This document shows, one piece after another, positions 6,824-14,453 of a DNA stretch of 26,243 nt. Location of the stretch: the IMG/VR virus record IMGVR_UViG_3300046012_000232, positions 1-26,243 of that record; one strand, 5' to 3'. The translations under genes and the position numbers were made by a program. The notes beneath the pieces were generated by a model that worked only from the letters and a program-made list of their open reading frames with translations, was not told the origin of the DNA and searched no databases. Each line of letters opens with the position of its first letter. Position 1 is the first letter of the stretch. This stretch comes from a virus.

Positions 6824-8938
6824 ATGGCTGTAGCCTTTGACGCCGCAGGCCCGTCCTCAGCCGGTACTGTGTTCACCACCTCACCGGGTACGTGGACGCA
6901 TGTCAATGGCGGTAACGGGATCCTGATCGGCGTCACCACGTTCACCGGCACAACTAACGTTGTAACCGGTGTGACCTACGGTGGCACAACTATCCCGTTA
7001 CTGGGATTCGTCCGGTCAGCTAACGATACTGTCGGCGGCGTGGCACTGTACGGCCTGATTGGGCCGACCTGCCCGACCGGCAGCAACACCGTCTCCGTTG
7101 CGGTATCCGACGCAAATAACCATAACGCCGGGTCTATCTCTGTAACCAGCGGCGCGTCACTGGGTACTCCGGTTACTAATTTCTCGGCCGGTGCAGCCGC
7201 AGGGATCAGCGCCTCTGTCACGGGCACTACGTCCGGCGGCCTGGTTATCTCCGTGGTCTGCCAGGGCTCGGGTGGCACATTCACCGCAACAGCACCGAAC
7301 GTGCTGCAAATAGCAAGGCAGACCACGGCAAACTCCGGGTCTGACAACCTGGCAATGGGCACTGACCCATCCACCGGGAGCACGGTCGCGCCTGCGTGGA
7401 CAATCGCCGGATCTGATTTCTGGGGCATTGTCGCAGTGGAGGTGCTCCCAGCCGGCGGCTCGGCGCCGAGCCCCACCGACAAGATGATGTACGGTCCGGG
7501 ATGGCATCCCGGGCGTGGTCTCCCGGGCATGCCCGGAGGAATCCCGTTCTATTCCCCGGCAAAGAGCGCCGCTCTTACGCTCACGGCTGTGACGTCCTCT
7601 GCTGACTCGTCCCTTGCTGTCACAGCCGGCATCACCGCTGGCGCACTCAATACGGCAGCCGCTAATACTTCCCTGGCAGTAACAGCAGGAATTACCTCTG
7701 CTGCGGCTAATACTGCCTCGGCTAACTCCTCCCTGGCAATTACGGCAGGAATTACTGCCGCAATGAGCAGAACAGTTTCAGCTGACAGCTCCCTTGCTGT
7801 CACAGCCGGCATCACCGCTGACTCAGCCAGGACAGTCCCGTCAAATACCTCCCTGGCTGTCACCGACACCATTACTGCTGCCGCAGTCAATACCACATCT
7901 GCTAATACCTCAGTGACCATATCCGCCGGCATCACTGCGGCAGTCACGGAGACAGCCTCCGCTAACAGCGCTGTAGCGGTCACAGCAGGGATTACAGCGG
8001 CAGTCGCACGTACCGTACCCTCGGACACATCCCAGGCCGTTACAGCCGGCCTGAGCGCCGCAGCAGCCAAGACCGGCAGCCTCTCGGCATCGGCTGCTGT
8101 CACGGCCGGGATAACAGCCAGTGCGCAGCTGAATCCTGCCTCGGCAGCAGCGAGTGAGATAGTCACGGCAGGTATTTCTGCTGCGGTCACGGAACTGGCG
8201 TCAGCAAATACATCCCTGACGGTCACTGCTGGCATCACTTCCTCCATGGCACTGGTCCGGCACGGTGATATCTCCCTGGCAGTGACGGCCGGGGTAACCG
8301 CTACAGCCGTGGCAGTGACCTCTGACAGCGCGACCCCGGTGGCAGTAACTGCCGGCATCACGGCCAGCGCCAGCGCGACGTACCCAGCAGCAGCCACCGT
8401 CTCAGTGACGGCCGGCATCACCGGGACTGCAAGCGTGGGCATTGCAGCGGCCCGGCCGGTTACTGCGGCTATCATGGCGTCCGCAGCAGTAACCGGCGCT
8501 GCCGGTGCATCCCAGATTGTTACTGCGGGGCTCAGTGCAGCTGCCCAGCACGTTGCCCCTGCCGGTTCAGCTGTCACTGCCACCGCCGGTATTACTGCCG
8601 GCGTGCAGCTTACCCTCAGTGCGGGGGCAGCTGTCACTGTTACGGCAGATGTTCTTGCCGGCTCGAATTACTACGGGAATATCGGCACATCACTGGCAAT
8701 TGCTGCCGGGATAACCAGCACAGTCGGTTTCCCGTCCACCCTTACCGTGACACTTGCAATAGAATGGAATACAGAAGCGCTGCATGCGCCTTCCTCTACA
8801 TTGCTGGCAAGTCACTGGAAGTCCATGACAAACGATCACCGGCTGGCGCCCCGGTCAGGGGTTAAGTACATGACGAACGACACCAGGGGTTCCGTGAAGG
8901 ACGGGGTTAAGTACATGACGAATGGCGGTTACGCGTAA
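6824..8938 (+). CDS. Ala/Thr-rich tandem-repeat virion protein (fibre-like)
   Basis: A 704-residue protein. Residues 1-215 form a beta-rich globular domain (VAFDAAGPSSAGTVFTT..., ILIGVTTFTG, ending FWGIVAVEVLPAGG). A Gly/Pro-rich linker (GPGWHPGRGLPGMPGG) follows at about 226-245. Residues 259 to about 640 are about 19 units of roughly 20 residues with the core SLAVTAGITA. The C-terminal 65 residues include AIEWNTE and three copies of K-x-M-T-N. Overall layout (globular head, linker, short-period repeats, tryptophan-containing tail) mirrors the 784-residue protein upstream, with different units. I infer an extended fibre or capsid-surface protein. No signal peptide, cysteine pairs or catalytic motif is visible. 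The start is ATG 6824 with GAGGAGGG 10 bases upstream, inside a hairpin. Confidence 0.65.
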   Translation: MAVAFDAAGPSSAGTVFTTSPGTWTHVNGGNGILIGVTTFTGTTNVVTGVTYGGTTIPLLGFVRSANDTVGGVALYGLIGPTCPTGSNTVSVAVSDANNHNAGSISVTSGASLGTPVTNFSAGAAAGISASVTGTTSGGLVISVVCQGSGGTFTATAPNVLQIARQTTANSGSDNLAMGTDPSTGSTVAPAWTIAGSDFWGIVAVEVLPAGGSAPSPTDKMMYGPGWHPGRGLPGMPGGIPFYSPAKSAALTLTAVTSSADSSLAVTAGITAGALNTAAANTSLAVTAGITSAAANTASANSSLAITAGITAAMSRTVSADSSLAVTAGITADSARTVPSNTSLAVTDTITAAAVNTTSANTSVTISAGITAAVTETASANSAVAVTAGITAAVARTVPSDTSQAVTAGLSAAAAKTGSLSASAAVTAGITASAQLNPASAAASEIVTAGISAAVTELASANTSLTVTAGITSSMALVRHGDISLAVTAGVTATAVAVTSDSATPVAVTAGITASASATYPAAATVSVTAGITGTASVGIAAARPVTAAIMASAAVTGAAGASQIVTAGLSAAAQHVAPAGSAVTATAGITAGVQLTLSAGAAVTVTADVLAGSNYYGNIGTSLAIAAGITSTVGFPSTLTVTLAIEWNTEALHAPSSTLLASHWKSMTNDHRLAPRSGVKYMTNDTRGSVKDGVKYMTNGGYA
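7598..8735 (+). repeat. About 19 tandem ~60-base units (about 20 aa each)
   Basis: In-frame repeat array with core (S/T)LAVTAGITA, unit length 18-22 residues. Early units are the most alike: an exact 31-base match occurs at 7610-7640 and 7790-7820, exactly three units (180 bases) apart, pointing to recent block duplication. Units after about 8300 are more diverged and vary in length. Confidence 0.85.
8858..8922 (+). repeat. Exact 20-base direct repeat, 45 bases apart
   Basis: GGGGTTAAGTACATGACGAA occurs at 8858-8877 and again at 8903-8922. It encodes two copies of GVKYMTN at the C-terminus of the 704-residue repeat protein. A related third copy (KSMTND) lies just upstream. Confidence 0.8.
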
Positions 8939-9759
8939 TGCTGCTCAGTGATGCCATCGGCCGTGTGCGGAGGGATATCGGTGACCCCCTCCAGAACTTC
9001 CGCACGACCACGACCGGGGACGGCCTGATCACCTGGTTCGACCTGCCCCGGCAGAACGTGGATCCCGACACCCTGGTTGTGGAGATCATCAACAGCGGTT
9101 CCTCCGTCACCACTTTGCACACGCCAGCTGATTACACCCTGGATTCAGTCAACGGCCAGCTGGCCCTCAACGTGCCTGTCCCCAGTGGCTCTACCCTCCA
9201 GGTGATCGGCAATTCCTGGTCCCTGTTCACCGATGCTGAGCTGACTGATATCGTCACGGATTCGGTTTACCAGCATGTGTTCGGGCACACCTTTACCGAC
9301 CGTCACCGGGACGCGCTGACCGGGGCGATCACCTACAAAAATCAGCGCGTGACCCTGGACACCCTGCCGGTGATGGAGGAACCCCTCATCGTCATGCTGT
9401 CCGACATCAACGCGCTGTGGATCCTGGCTACTGACGCAGCCACGGATGTCAATATCCAGACAGCTGAGGGCACGAATGTGGACCGGAGCGCCCGGTACAC
9501 CCAGCTGATGGGGCATATCCAGGCGCTGTCAGGCCGTTACCAGGAGTTCTGCGGCCAGCTCAATGTCGGGCTGTTCAGGATGGAGACCCTGAATCTCCGG
9601 CGTGTTTCCAGGACCACTGGCCGGCTCGTCCCGATCTTCACCGACCGGGAGTATGACGATCACCGCTGGCCGCAGCGGCAGCTGCCTCAGATCGACACCC
9701 GGAATGAGGATATCTCCGGGATTCCTTCACCTTTGTGGAATGGGTCCTGGGGCCCGTAA
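8938..9759 (+). CDS. Probable head-tail connector/adaptor protein
   Basis: A 273-residue protein, ATG 8938 overlapping the upstream stop as TAATG. The N-terminus MLLSDAIGRVRRDIGDPLQNF is helical. Next comes a beta domain (ITWFDLPRQNVDPDTLVVEIIN..., YTLDSVNGQLALN) and then a helical part (FTDAELTDIVTDSVYQHVFG..., MEEPLIVMLSDINALWILATDAA). The C-terminus is charged (TDREYDDHRWPQRQLPQ). 'Short helix, small beta domain, helical bundle' is common in adaptor proteins that bind under the portal. Being followed by two other short probable neck genes before the sheath supports a connector role. I do not recognise an exact family, so this is an inference from context and layout. Confidence 0.5.
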   Translation: MLLSDAIGRVRRDIGDPLQNFRTTTTGDGLITWFDLPRQNVDPDTLVVEIINSGSSVTTLHTPADYTLDSVNGQLALNVPVPSGSTLQVIGNSWSLFTDAELTDIVTDSVYQHVFGHTFTDRHRDALTGAITYKNQRVTLDTLPVMEEPLIVMLSDINALWILATDAATDVNIQTAEGTNVDRSARYTQLMGHIQALSGRYQEFCGQLNVGLFRMETLNLRRVSRTTGRLVPIFTDREYDDHRWPQRQLPQIDTRNEDISGIPSPLWNGSWGP

Positions 9760-9777
9760 TTAATCAAGGAGACAGTT

Positions 9778-10053
9778 ATGGCAGCATCAGATCACCTGGG
9801 CCCGCAGTTCGGCAGCACGCGCGATCCCCAGGGTTCCAGTTATTCCCCGAAGCACTCGGAGTGGAGCATGGAAGGCGGTTCCGGCTCGCACGGGAAGGCA
9901 GGGCGCTCGGGTCGCGCGCCGGATAAGGGTTTCTACAACCCCCAGCACACTTCCCCTGACGCCGGGTATGTCGGCAAGCATGCCTCGGACCGCAAGAGCC
10001 GGATCGGCGCTGTCCTCAAGGGCGCACGTAAGATGATCCGGGGCCACGCGTAA
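9778..10053 (+). CDS. Small basic hypothetical protein
   Basis: A 91-residue protein, ATG start with AAGGAGA 7 bases upstream, a strong site. Composition is Gly/Ser/His/Lys/Arg-rich: 14 Lys/Arg against 7 Asp/Glu, plus 6 His. The first 75 residues look disordered. The C-terminal part (SRIGAVLKGARKMIRGHA) could form a basic amphipathic helix. Positive charge suggests possible contact with DNA or an acidic virion protein. It lies between two probable connector genes, so a head-completion or neck accessory role fits, but nothing in the sequence identifies it. Confidence 0.55.
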   Translation: MAASDHLGPQFGSTRDPQGSSYSPKHSEWSMEGGSGSHGKAGRSGRAPDKGFYNPQHTSPDAGYVGKHASDRKSRIGAVLKGARKMIRGHA

Positions 10054-10067
10054 TAAGGAACCGTACT

Positions 10068-10577
10068 GTGAGCAGGCTGGACTGGAAGCGGGGCGCATTC
10101 AACCCCGACTCAGAAACCGAGCGTATCTTCGCCGGCATGGAAGGATGGCGCGAGGTTCACGGTGACTGGATTTACTATTTCCGGTTTAACCCGAACGCGT
10201 CGGTTATGGATGATGTTTATGACGAAGCTGCTGGTGCTGGCCGGGTGTACGACGGCCCGATCCGGGTGCCTGCAATCCACGTTGCTCATATTCAGGGGGC
10301 CAACGAGTATGGTGACATGGGTTTTTATTACAACGATGAATTAACTGCGACGGTATCCTTTGATCAGCTTTCAGCTGTCGGGTTAACCTACGCTGACGTG
10401 ACAGCCGGGCAGTATTTAAAAGACCGGTTGCTGTATAACGACCAGATTTACCGCATCATGCAGATCAGTTCCCGGGGGAAGATCCAGGAACGATCCGTCA
10501 TCGTCACGATCACGGCTTCGCAGATGAAGCCTGATGAGCTGATTGATGATGCTCAGTTCAAGAACTGGAGCGCTTAG
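10068..10577 (+). CDS. Probable neck / head-closure protein
   Basis: A 169-residue protein with a GTG start at 10068; TAAGGAA precedes it by 9 bases. The mid-part (YYFRFNPNASVMDDVYDEAAGAGRVYDGPIRVPAIHVA) is a pattern I associate with small head-tail joining proteins of phages ('DplYdEa...rvy.gPi.v.a'). The following segment (LTATVSFDQLSAVGL, then YLKDRLLYNDQIYRIMQISSRG, SVIVTITASQMKPDEL) resembles the beta-barrel of neck and stopper proteins, with a conserved-looking 'D.i.y.g..Y.I....' step. I infer that it seals the head or forms the upper tail interface. The gene ends three bases before the tailspike start. Confidence 0.55.
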   Translation: MSRLDWKRGAFNPDSETERIFAGMEGWREVHGDWIYYFRFNPNASVMDDVYDEAAGAGRVYDGPIRVPAIHVAHIQGANEYGDMGFYYNDELTATVSFDQLSAVGLTYADVTAGQYLKDRLLYNDQIYRIMQISSRGKIQERSVIVTITASQMKPDELIDDAQFKNWSA

Positions 10578-10579
10578 CA

Positions 10580-12085
10580 ATGCCTTTACCCAACCAGGGC
10601 GATCTCAACTGGGCGCCTCCTCTCAATGACTACATCCTCAACACCGTGGGTGCTGAGGCTGACAGTGCGAAGTCCCTGATTGTCACGCATGAATCCACTA
10701 GTGACGCGCACGGGGACCGGGCGTTCGCCTCCGGGCTGATCACGGGTATCACGGCTAATTACGGCATGCCCAATGGCGTGGCCCAGCTGGGCGGTGATGG
10801 CCGGCTCAAGTCCACCCAGGCCCCTCCTGGCGGCGGTGTCACGAATTTCTACGATGTCATCCTGGATTTCGGGGCAGTCGGCAACGGCACCCACGATGAT
10901 GCCCCGGCTATCAATGCGGCGCTGACAGCAGCTGCGGGTGCCGGCGGGGGAGAAGTATGGATCCCGGACGGCACCTTCGCTATCGGCTCCTCCCTGGTCA
11001 TCGGCGCTAACACCTGGCTGAACCTTTCGCCCGGGGCGAAGATCTCCCGTATCGCCAATCCCACCCCGCCGGCCACCATGCTGGCTAACTACACGCCTTC
11101 CACTCTCCCGGCAGCCGGCAATGTCCACGTGTCCGGCGGGCAGTGGGATGCGCTGAACGGATCCATCACCCAGGCGTGCAATGTATTTGCTTTCTTTGAC
11201 GCCGGGTTCTGCCTGTTCGAGCAGACGAAGATCACCGGGCCGGAGAACAGCACCGGCATTCTGCTGGCCGGCTGCTCAGCCATGGTTGTGGACAAGATCC
11301 AGTTCGCCGGCGTAGTTCCCACCCACGCACGCTCCTTCAACGCTAATACAGCGTGCATCCGGATGGAGCCCTCAAACTCCTCGGTGGTTTCCGGCCTGCT
11401 GCCGGGCACCTACACCGGCCTGGGCTGCAACCTGATCGCCGTGACGCACTGCATTCAGGTGGCTTCTACGGCCTCGGATGTCTCCGGGCCCTACACCAAG
11501 TACAATTACATGCTGGCCACCTACGTGTCCGGGGTAACGCATTCCAACATTGAATTCAACTTCAATTACGGCAACGCGTTCGCCAACAACGCGCTGAACC
11601 CGTCCACCTGGGCAACGGTCACGGTTATCGGGAACCAGTTCACCAACTCCGGCACGTCTGTCAACATCACCGGGATCTCCGATCTCCAGGCGACGTCCAA
11701 CTCCCCCGGCACGGGCGCTGTTACCTCCGGCTGGACCCCCCTGACCCTGCTGAACGGATGGGCCCCCGTCGCCGGGGAAATGAAGCCCTCCTACCGGGTG
11801 TCCCCCACCGGCGACACGGAAATTGCGGGAACAGCCTCGGGTGGCTCGGCGAACAGCAACACCATCTTCGCCACTTTGCCGGCCGGGTTCTTCAATACCA
11901 GTGCGGGCTGCCGGCTGGTAGCTTCCCAGACCGGGACAGTCTCTGTCGGGTTCGGCGGCGCGACGATGTCCTGGCCGTATATCGAGATTGATACCTCCGG
12001 TAATATCCGCCTTCGCAACTTCCAGTCCTCTCCCGGGCAGATATCTTTTGCCGGAACCGTGTACAAAACAATCACAAGTGGCTGA
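10580..12085 (+). CDS. Tailspike with pectate-lyase-like beta-helix
   Basis: A 501-residue protein. Residues 1-60 (MPLPNQGDLNWAPPLNDYIL... and ESTSDAHGDRAFASG) look like a virion-attachment segment. From about residue 94 the sequence matches the start of the Pectate_lyase_3 superfamily: DFGAVGNGTHDDAPAINAAL, then GGEVWIPDGTFAIGSSLVIG and LNLSPGAKI. A right-handed beta-helix to about residue 375 fits the short strand repeats. Such proteins bind or cleave surface polysaccharides. I cannot identify catalytic residues, so activity is unproven. Residues 385-501 form a separate module (W.PL.LLNGWAPVAG ... IEIDTSGNIRLRNF) that reappears in the spike gene at 21744-22658. Start ATG 10580 has GGAG 9 bases upstream. 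Its place among neck genes is unusual for a receptor-binding gene. Confidence 0.75.
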   Translation: MPLPNQGDLNWAPPLNDYILNTVGAEADSAKSLIVTHESTSDAHGDRAFASGLITGITANYGMPNGVAQLGGDGRLKSTQAPPGGGVTNFYDVILDFGAVGNGTHDDAPAINAALTAAAGAGGGEVWIPDGTFAIGSSLVIGANTWLNLSPGAKISRIANPTPPATMLANYTPSTLPAAGNVHVSGGQWDALNGSITQACNVFAFFDAGFCLFEQTKITGPENSTGILLAGCSAMVVDKIQFAGVVPTHARSFNANTACIRMEPSNSSVVSGLLPGTYTGLGCNLIAVTHCIQVASTASDVSGPYTKYNYMLATYVSGVTHSNIEFNFNYGNAFANNALNPSTWATVTVIGNQFTNSGTSVNITGISDLQATSNSPGTGAVTSGWTPLTLLNGWAPVAGEMKPSYRVSPTGDTEIAGTASGGSANSNTIFATLPAGFFNTSAGCRLVASQTGTVSVGFGGATMSWPYIEIDTSGNIRLRNFQSSPGQISFAGTVYKTITSG

Positions 12086-12188
12086 TGGTAAACTGATTTT
12101 GCGAAGTACAACTGCTCATACGGGTTTCTGGGCTGATGCCCCTTTGTTGCTATGGGCAGAGCCACCCGTTAAATACTGAGCAGGTTGT
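12086..12188 (+). other. Non-coding gap with nested inverted repeats
   Basis: This 103-base gap is the longest non-coding stretch in the window. It contains ACGGGT (12120-12125) pairing with ACCCGT (12164-12169). Inside these are TCTG (12127-12130) with CAGA (12157-12160) and a small hairpin GGGC-TGAT-GCCC (12130-12141) followed by CTTTGTT. A competing GGC-AGA-GCC (12155-12163) is also possible. It could be a leaky terminator, an RNA processing site or a leader before the tail genes. No clear promoter boxes or tRNA fold were found. Confidence 0.35.
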
Positions 12189-12905
12189 ATGCCCTGGTTG
12201 CGCAACGAGGATGCTAGCCTCAAATTCAAATTGCAGGGTCTCCTCGTTAATGACCCGAACGCCCCTAATGGCGGGCGTCCGGTGAAAGTGCGCTACCGGC
12301 TGCCCGAAACTGAGTTAGCTAACCTGGATTACCCGATCATCGTCATCGAGCACGTAGGGCTTTTCCCTGCTCCCGAGCGCGAGCACCGTGGGTATATCCA
12401 GTACCCGTATGCCCCGGAAGGCTACGCCACCTGGTGGAGGGAAGGCGTAGATCTTTCCTACGACCCTTCCCTTTCTCCTTACCGGCAGTATTTCCCCCTT
12501 CCCTATAATTTCGATTACCAGGTCACGCTCTACGCGAGAAATATGCCCGAGCATGTGCAGCCACTGGTTGCGCAGCTGGCCACGGAAAATTACCTGCCCT
12601 ACCATTTCGGCTATCTCAATGTGCCGCAGGACCGGACGGTCCGGACCATGCAGCTCCTGGGAGGACCGGAGTTCACTCAGTCCAAGGACAACGACGGCAA
12701 GCGCCGGTTCGAGGTCCGTTACCGGGTGCGCGTGTTCTCCGAGCTGGTTCCCCCGATTCTTCCCATCGTCCCGGCCACCGATATCCACGTGGACCTCTCG
12801 GTCTACGAGGACGTGGCTGACCTGCAAATCAAGGACCTCACCCAGTCGTTCGACATCAAGGCGGCTGGTATCGGCTTCGGCTGGAACACTGCCAGCAACT
12901 TATAG
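12189..12905 (+). CDS. Probable tail terminator / neck protein
   Basis: A 238-residue protein, ATG start preceded by AGCAGG. It lies immediately before the sheath gene, where contractile-tailed phages often encode the tail terminator or tail completion protein. Visible features are PIIVIEHVGLFPAPEREHRG, then LPYNFDYQVTLYARNMPEHVQPLVAQL, which resembles the strand-helix step of terminator proteins ('p..y.l.y.i.iyar...h.q.L...l'). A beta-rich segment (RRFEVRYRVRVFSEL) follows, then an extended C-terminus. T4 gp15 and the sheath-terminator group are the functional comparison; direct homology cannot be claimed from sight. The preceding 103-base gap suggests that a new transcript or processed mRNA segment may begin here. 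Confidence 0.5.
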   Translation: MPWLRNEDASLKFKLQGLLVNDPNAPNGGRPVKVRYRLPETELANLDYPIIVIEHVGLFPAPEREHRGYIQYPYAPEGYATWWREGVDLSYDPSLSPYRQYFPLPYNFDYQVTLYARNMPEHVQPLVAQLATENYLPYHFGYLNVPQDRTVRTMQLLGGPEFTQSKDNDGKRRFEVRYRVRVFSELVPPILPIVPATDIHVDLSVYEDVADLQIKDLTQSFDIKAAGIGFGWNTASNL

Positions 12906-12913
12906 GAGCGTCA

Positions 12914-14440
12914 ATGACCACCTACCACCGGCCTGGTATTTACATCCAGGAGAACCTGAACCCGTTAGCTAACAGCTTCCTGGGTATTTACGGGGAGGCG
13001 ACCCCGTGCTTCGTGGCTGCCTACAACATCGGGCCGAATGTCCCCGTCCTGATTAACAGCTGGAAGCAGTACACCCTGCTGTACGGTGACTTCACCGTTG
13101 CCGGCGGGAATTACCTGCCCTTCGCCGTGTACAACTTCTTCCTGCATGGGGGCCAGTCCTGCTTCATCCTGCGGGTAGAGAACACTGATGCTGTTCCCGG
13201 GCACATCACCCTCCAGGACATCAATACCCCGTCCCCGGACAACATCATGACCATCACGGCCATTTACCCGGGGGCATTCTCTGACAACATTTTCATTGAG
13301 GTCACCACAGCCGGCCAGCCCGGCAGGTTCAACATCAATGTTTACAATGGCTCGGCCCAGCGCGCCTCCCTGGTGGAGTCCTTCATCGATATGAGCGTGA
13401 ATCCGGCCGATCCCCGGAATGTCGTGTCGATCCTGTCCTCGCCCCTGGGAGGCAGCAAGTACGTCACCATCACCGAGGCGCTGCCCGGCGGTGTGTACGT
13501 GCCCGGCACCACGGACCCGGCCCTGATCGCGCCCACAGCCCTGACCGGCGGCGTGGACGGCAGCTCAGCTCCCAACCTGGGGCTCACGGTGCCCACGCGC
13601 CTGGATTACCTCCAGAACCAGATCCTGAATGTCAACCTGCCGGGATACACCGACATCACCACGCTGTCCACTATCAACGAGTGGGCCCAGAACCGTGAAG
13701 ATGTCATGGTGTTCCTGGACGGGCCGGCACCTAACTTCCCGGAGACCAGCGCGCAGGTAGTGACCAACTACCAGAACATGGTCAACGGTGGGCTGTTCCT
13801 GACGACCTTCGCCGCTATCTACGCGCCGTGGATCCTGGTCAAGGACCCCAGCTCTGCTGTGCCCACAGCCACTAAGTGGATTCCCCCCTGCTCGGCTGTC
13901 CTGGCTAACGCGCAGAAGGCCGACACCCTGGTCGGCGCGCAGCAGCCCCCGGCCGGTATTAATTACGGCACGGTCAACTGCGTGGCACTGGAGACCAGCT
14001 TCACCACCACGGACCTGGATACCCTCAACGATTCCCAGATCAATGCGATCAAGAATGTCCCGGGATTCGGCATCAAGATCTTCGGTGTCCGCACTCTGCA
14101 CTTCGGCTACCCGGACCGGTACGTTTCCGTCCGGCGCGTGCTGATGAAGCTGGGGCATGACTTCCAGAACATCCTCCTGTATGCCCTGTTCGAGCCAAAC
14201 GACGAGAAGCTATGGAAGTCCATCTCGACCACGCTGGAACAGTACCTGACTATCCAGATGCAGATGGGCCTGCTGGGCGGCGCCACCCCGGCTCAGTCCT
14301 TCGCAATTATCTGCGACTCCAGCAATAACCCCCCATCCTCGGCTCAGTCAGGAATCGTCAACGTCAGCGTGGCTGTCGCCTTGCTGTCCCCGGCTGAGTT
14401 CATCGTCATCGAGATCAGCCAGCTCACTGCTAGCAGCTAA
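12914..14440 (+). CDS. Contractile tail sheath protein
   Basis: A 508-residue protein, ATG start with AGGAG 6 bases upstream. The N-terminus (TTYHRPGIYIQE) is the classic sheath opening, 'y..PGVYveE'. The middle includes GGQSCFILRVEN ('nGG..cyvvRV') and an acidic, strand-rich domain. The C-terminal domain carries the family signature: GIKIFGVRTLH, YVSVRRVLMKLGHDFQNILLYALFEPNDEKLW, then TPAQSFAIICDSSNN and LLSPAEFIVIEISQL. This is the phage tail sheath family (T4 gp18 / P2 FI-like). It polymerises around the tube and contracts to drive it through the envelope. Length is usual for a two-or-more-domain sheath. The tube gene follows after 13 bases, the standard order. Confidence 0.95.
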   Translation: MTTYHRPGIYIQENLNPLANSFLGIYGEATPCFVAAYNIGPNVPVLINSWKQYTLLYGDFTVAGGNYLPFAVYNFFLHGGQSCFILRVENTDAVPGHITLQDINTPSPDNIMTITAIYPGAFSDNIFIEVTTAGQPGRFNINVYNGSAQRASLVESFIDMSVNPADPRNVVSILSSPLGGSKYVTITEALPGGVYVPGTTDPALIAPTALTGGVDGSSAPNLGLTVPTRLDYLQNQILNVNLPGYTDITTLSTINEWAQNREDVMVFLDGPAPNFPETSAQVVTNYQNMVNGGLFLTTFAAIYAPWILVKDPSSAVPTATKWIPPCSAVLANAQKADTLVGAQQPPAGINYGTVNCVALETSFTTTDLDTLNDSQINAIKNVPGFGIKIFGVRTLHFGYPDRYVSVRRVLMKLGHDFQNILLYALFEPNDEKLWKSISTTLEQYLTIQMQMGLLGGATPAQSFAIICDSSNNPPSSAQSGIVNVSVAVALLSPAEFIVIEISQLTASS

Positions 14441-14453
14441 GGAGAATTGACTC

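Noticed and set aside
7549-8637. 362-codon minus-strand frame with Ala/Val-rich repeats
   Set aside because: It is the mirror image of the SLAVTAGITA repeat array. Repetitive DNA stays open in several frames, and the forward frame has the ribosome site and a non-repetitive globular domain.
7598-8735. CRISPR-like regular repeats
   Set aside because: The repeats are in-frame protein-coding units without unique spacers; the period is 60 bases of continuous coding sequence.
12120-12169. Possible tRNA in the structured gap
   Set aside because: The stems do not match cloverleaf lengths, there is no T-loop GTTCRA motif and no plausible acceptor or anticodon arms.
11988-12179. Small 63-codon forward frame over the tailspike end and gap
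   Set aside because: It overlaps the tailspike in another frame, lacks a ribosome site, and its product looks random.
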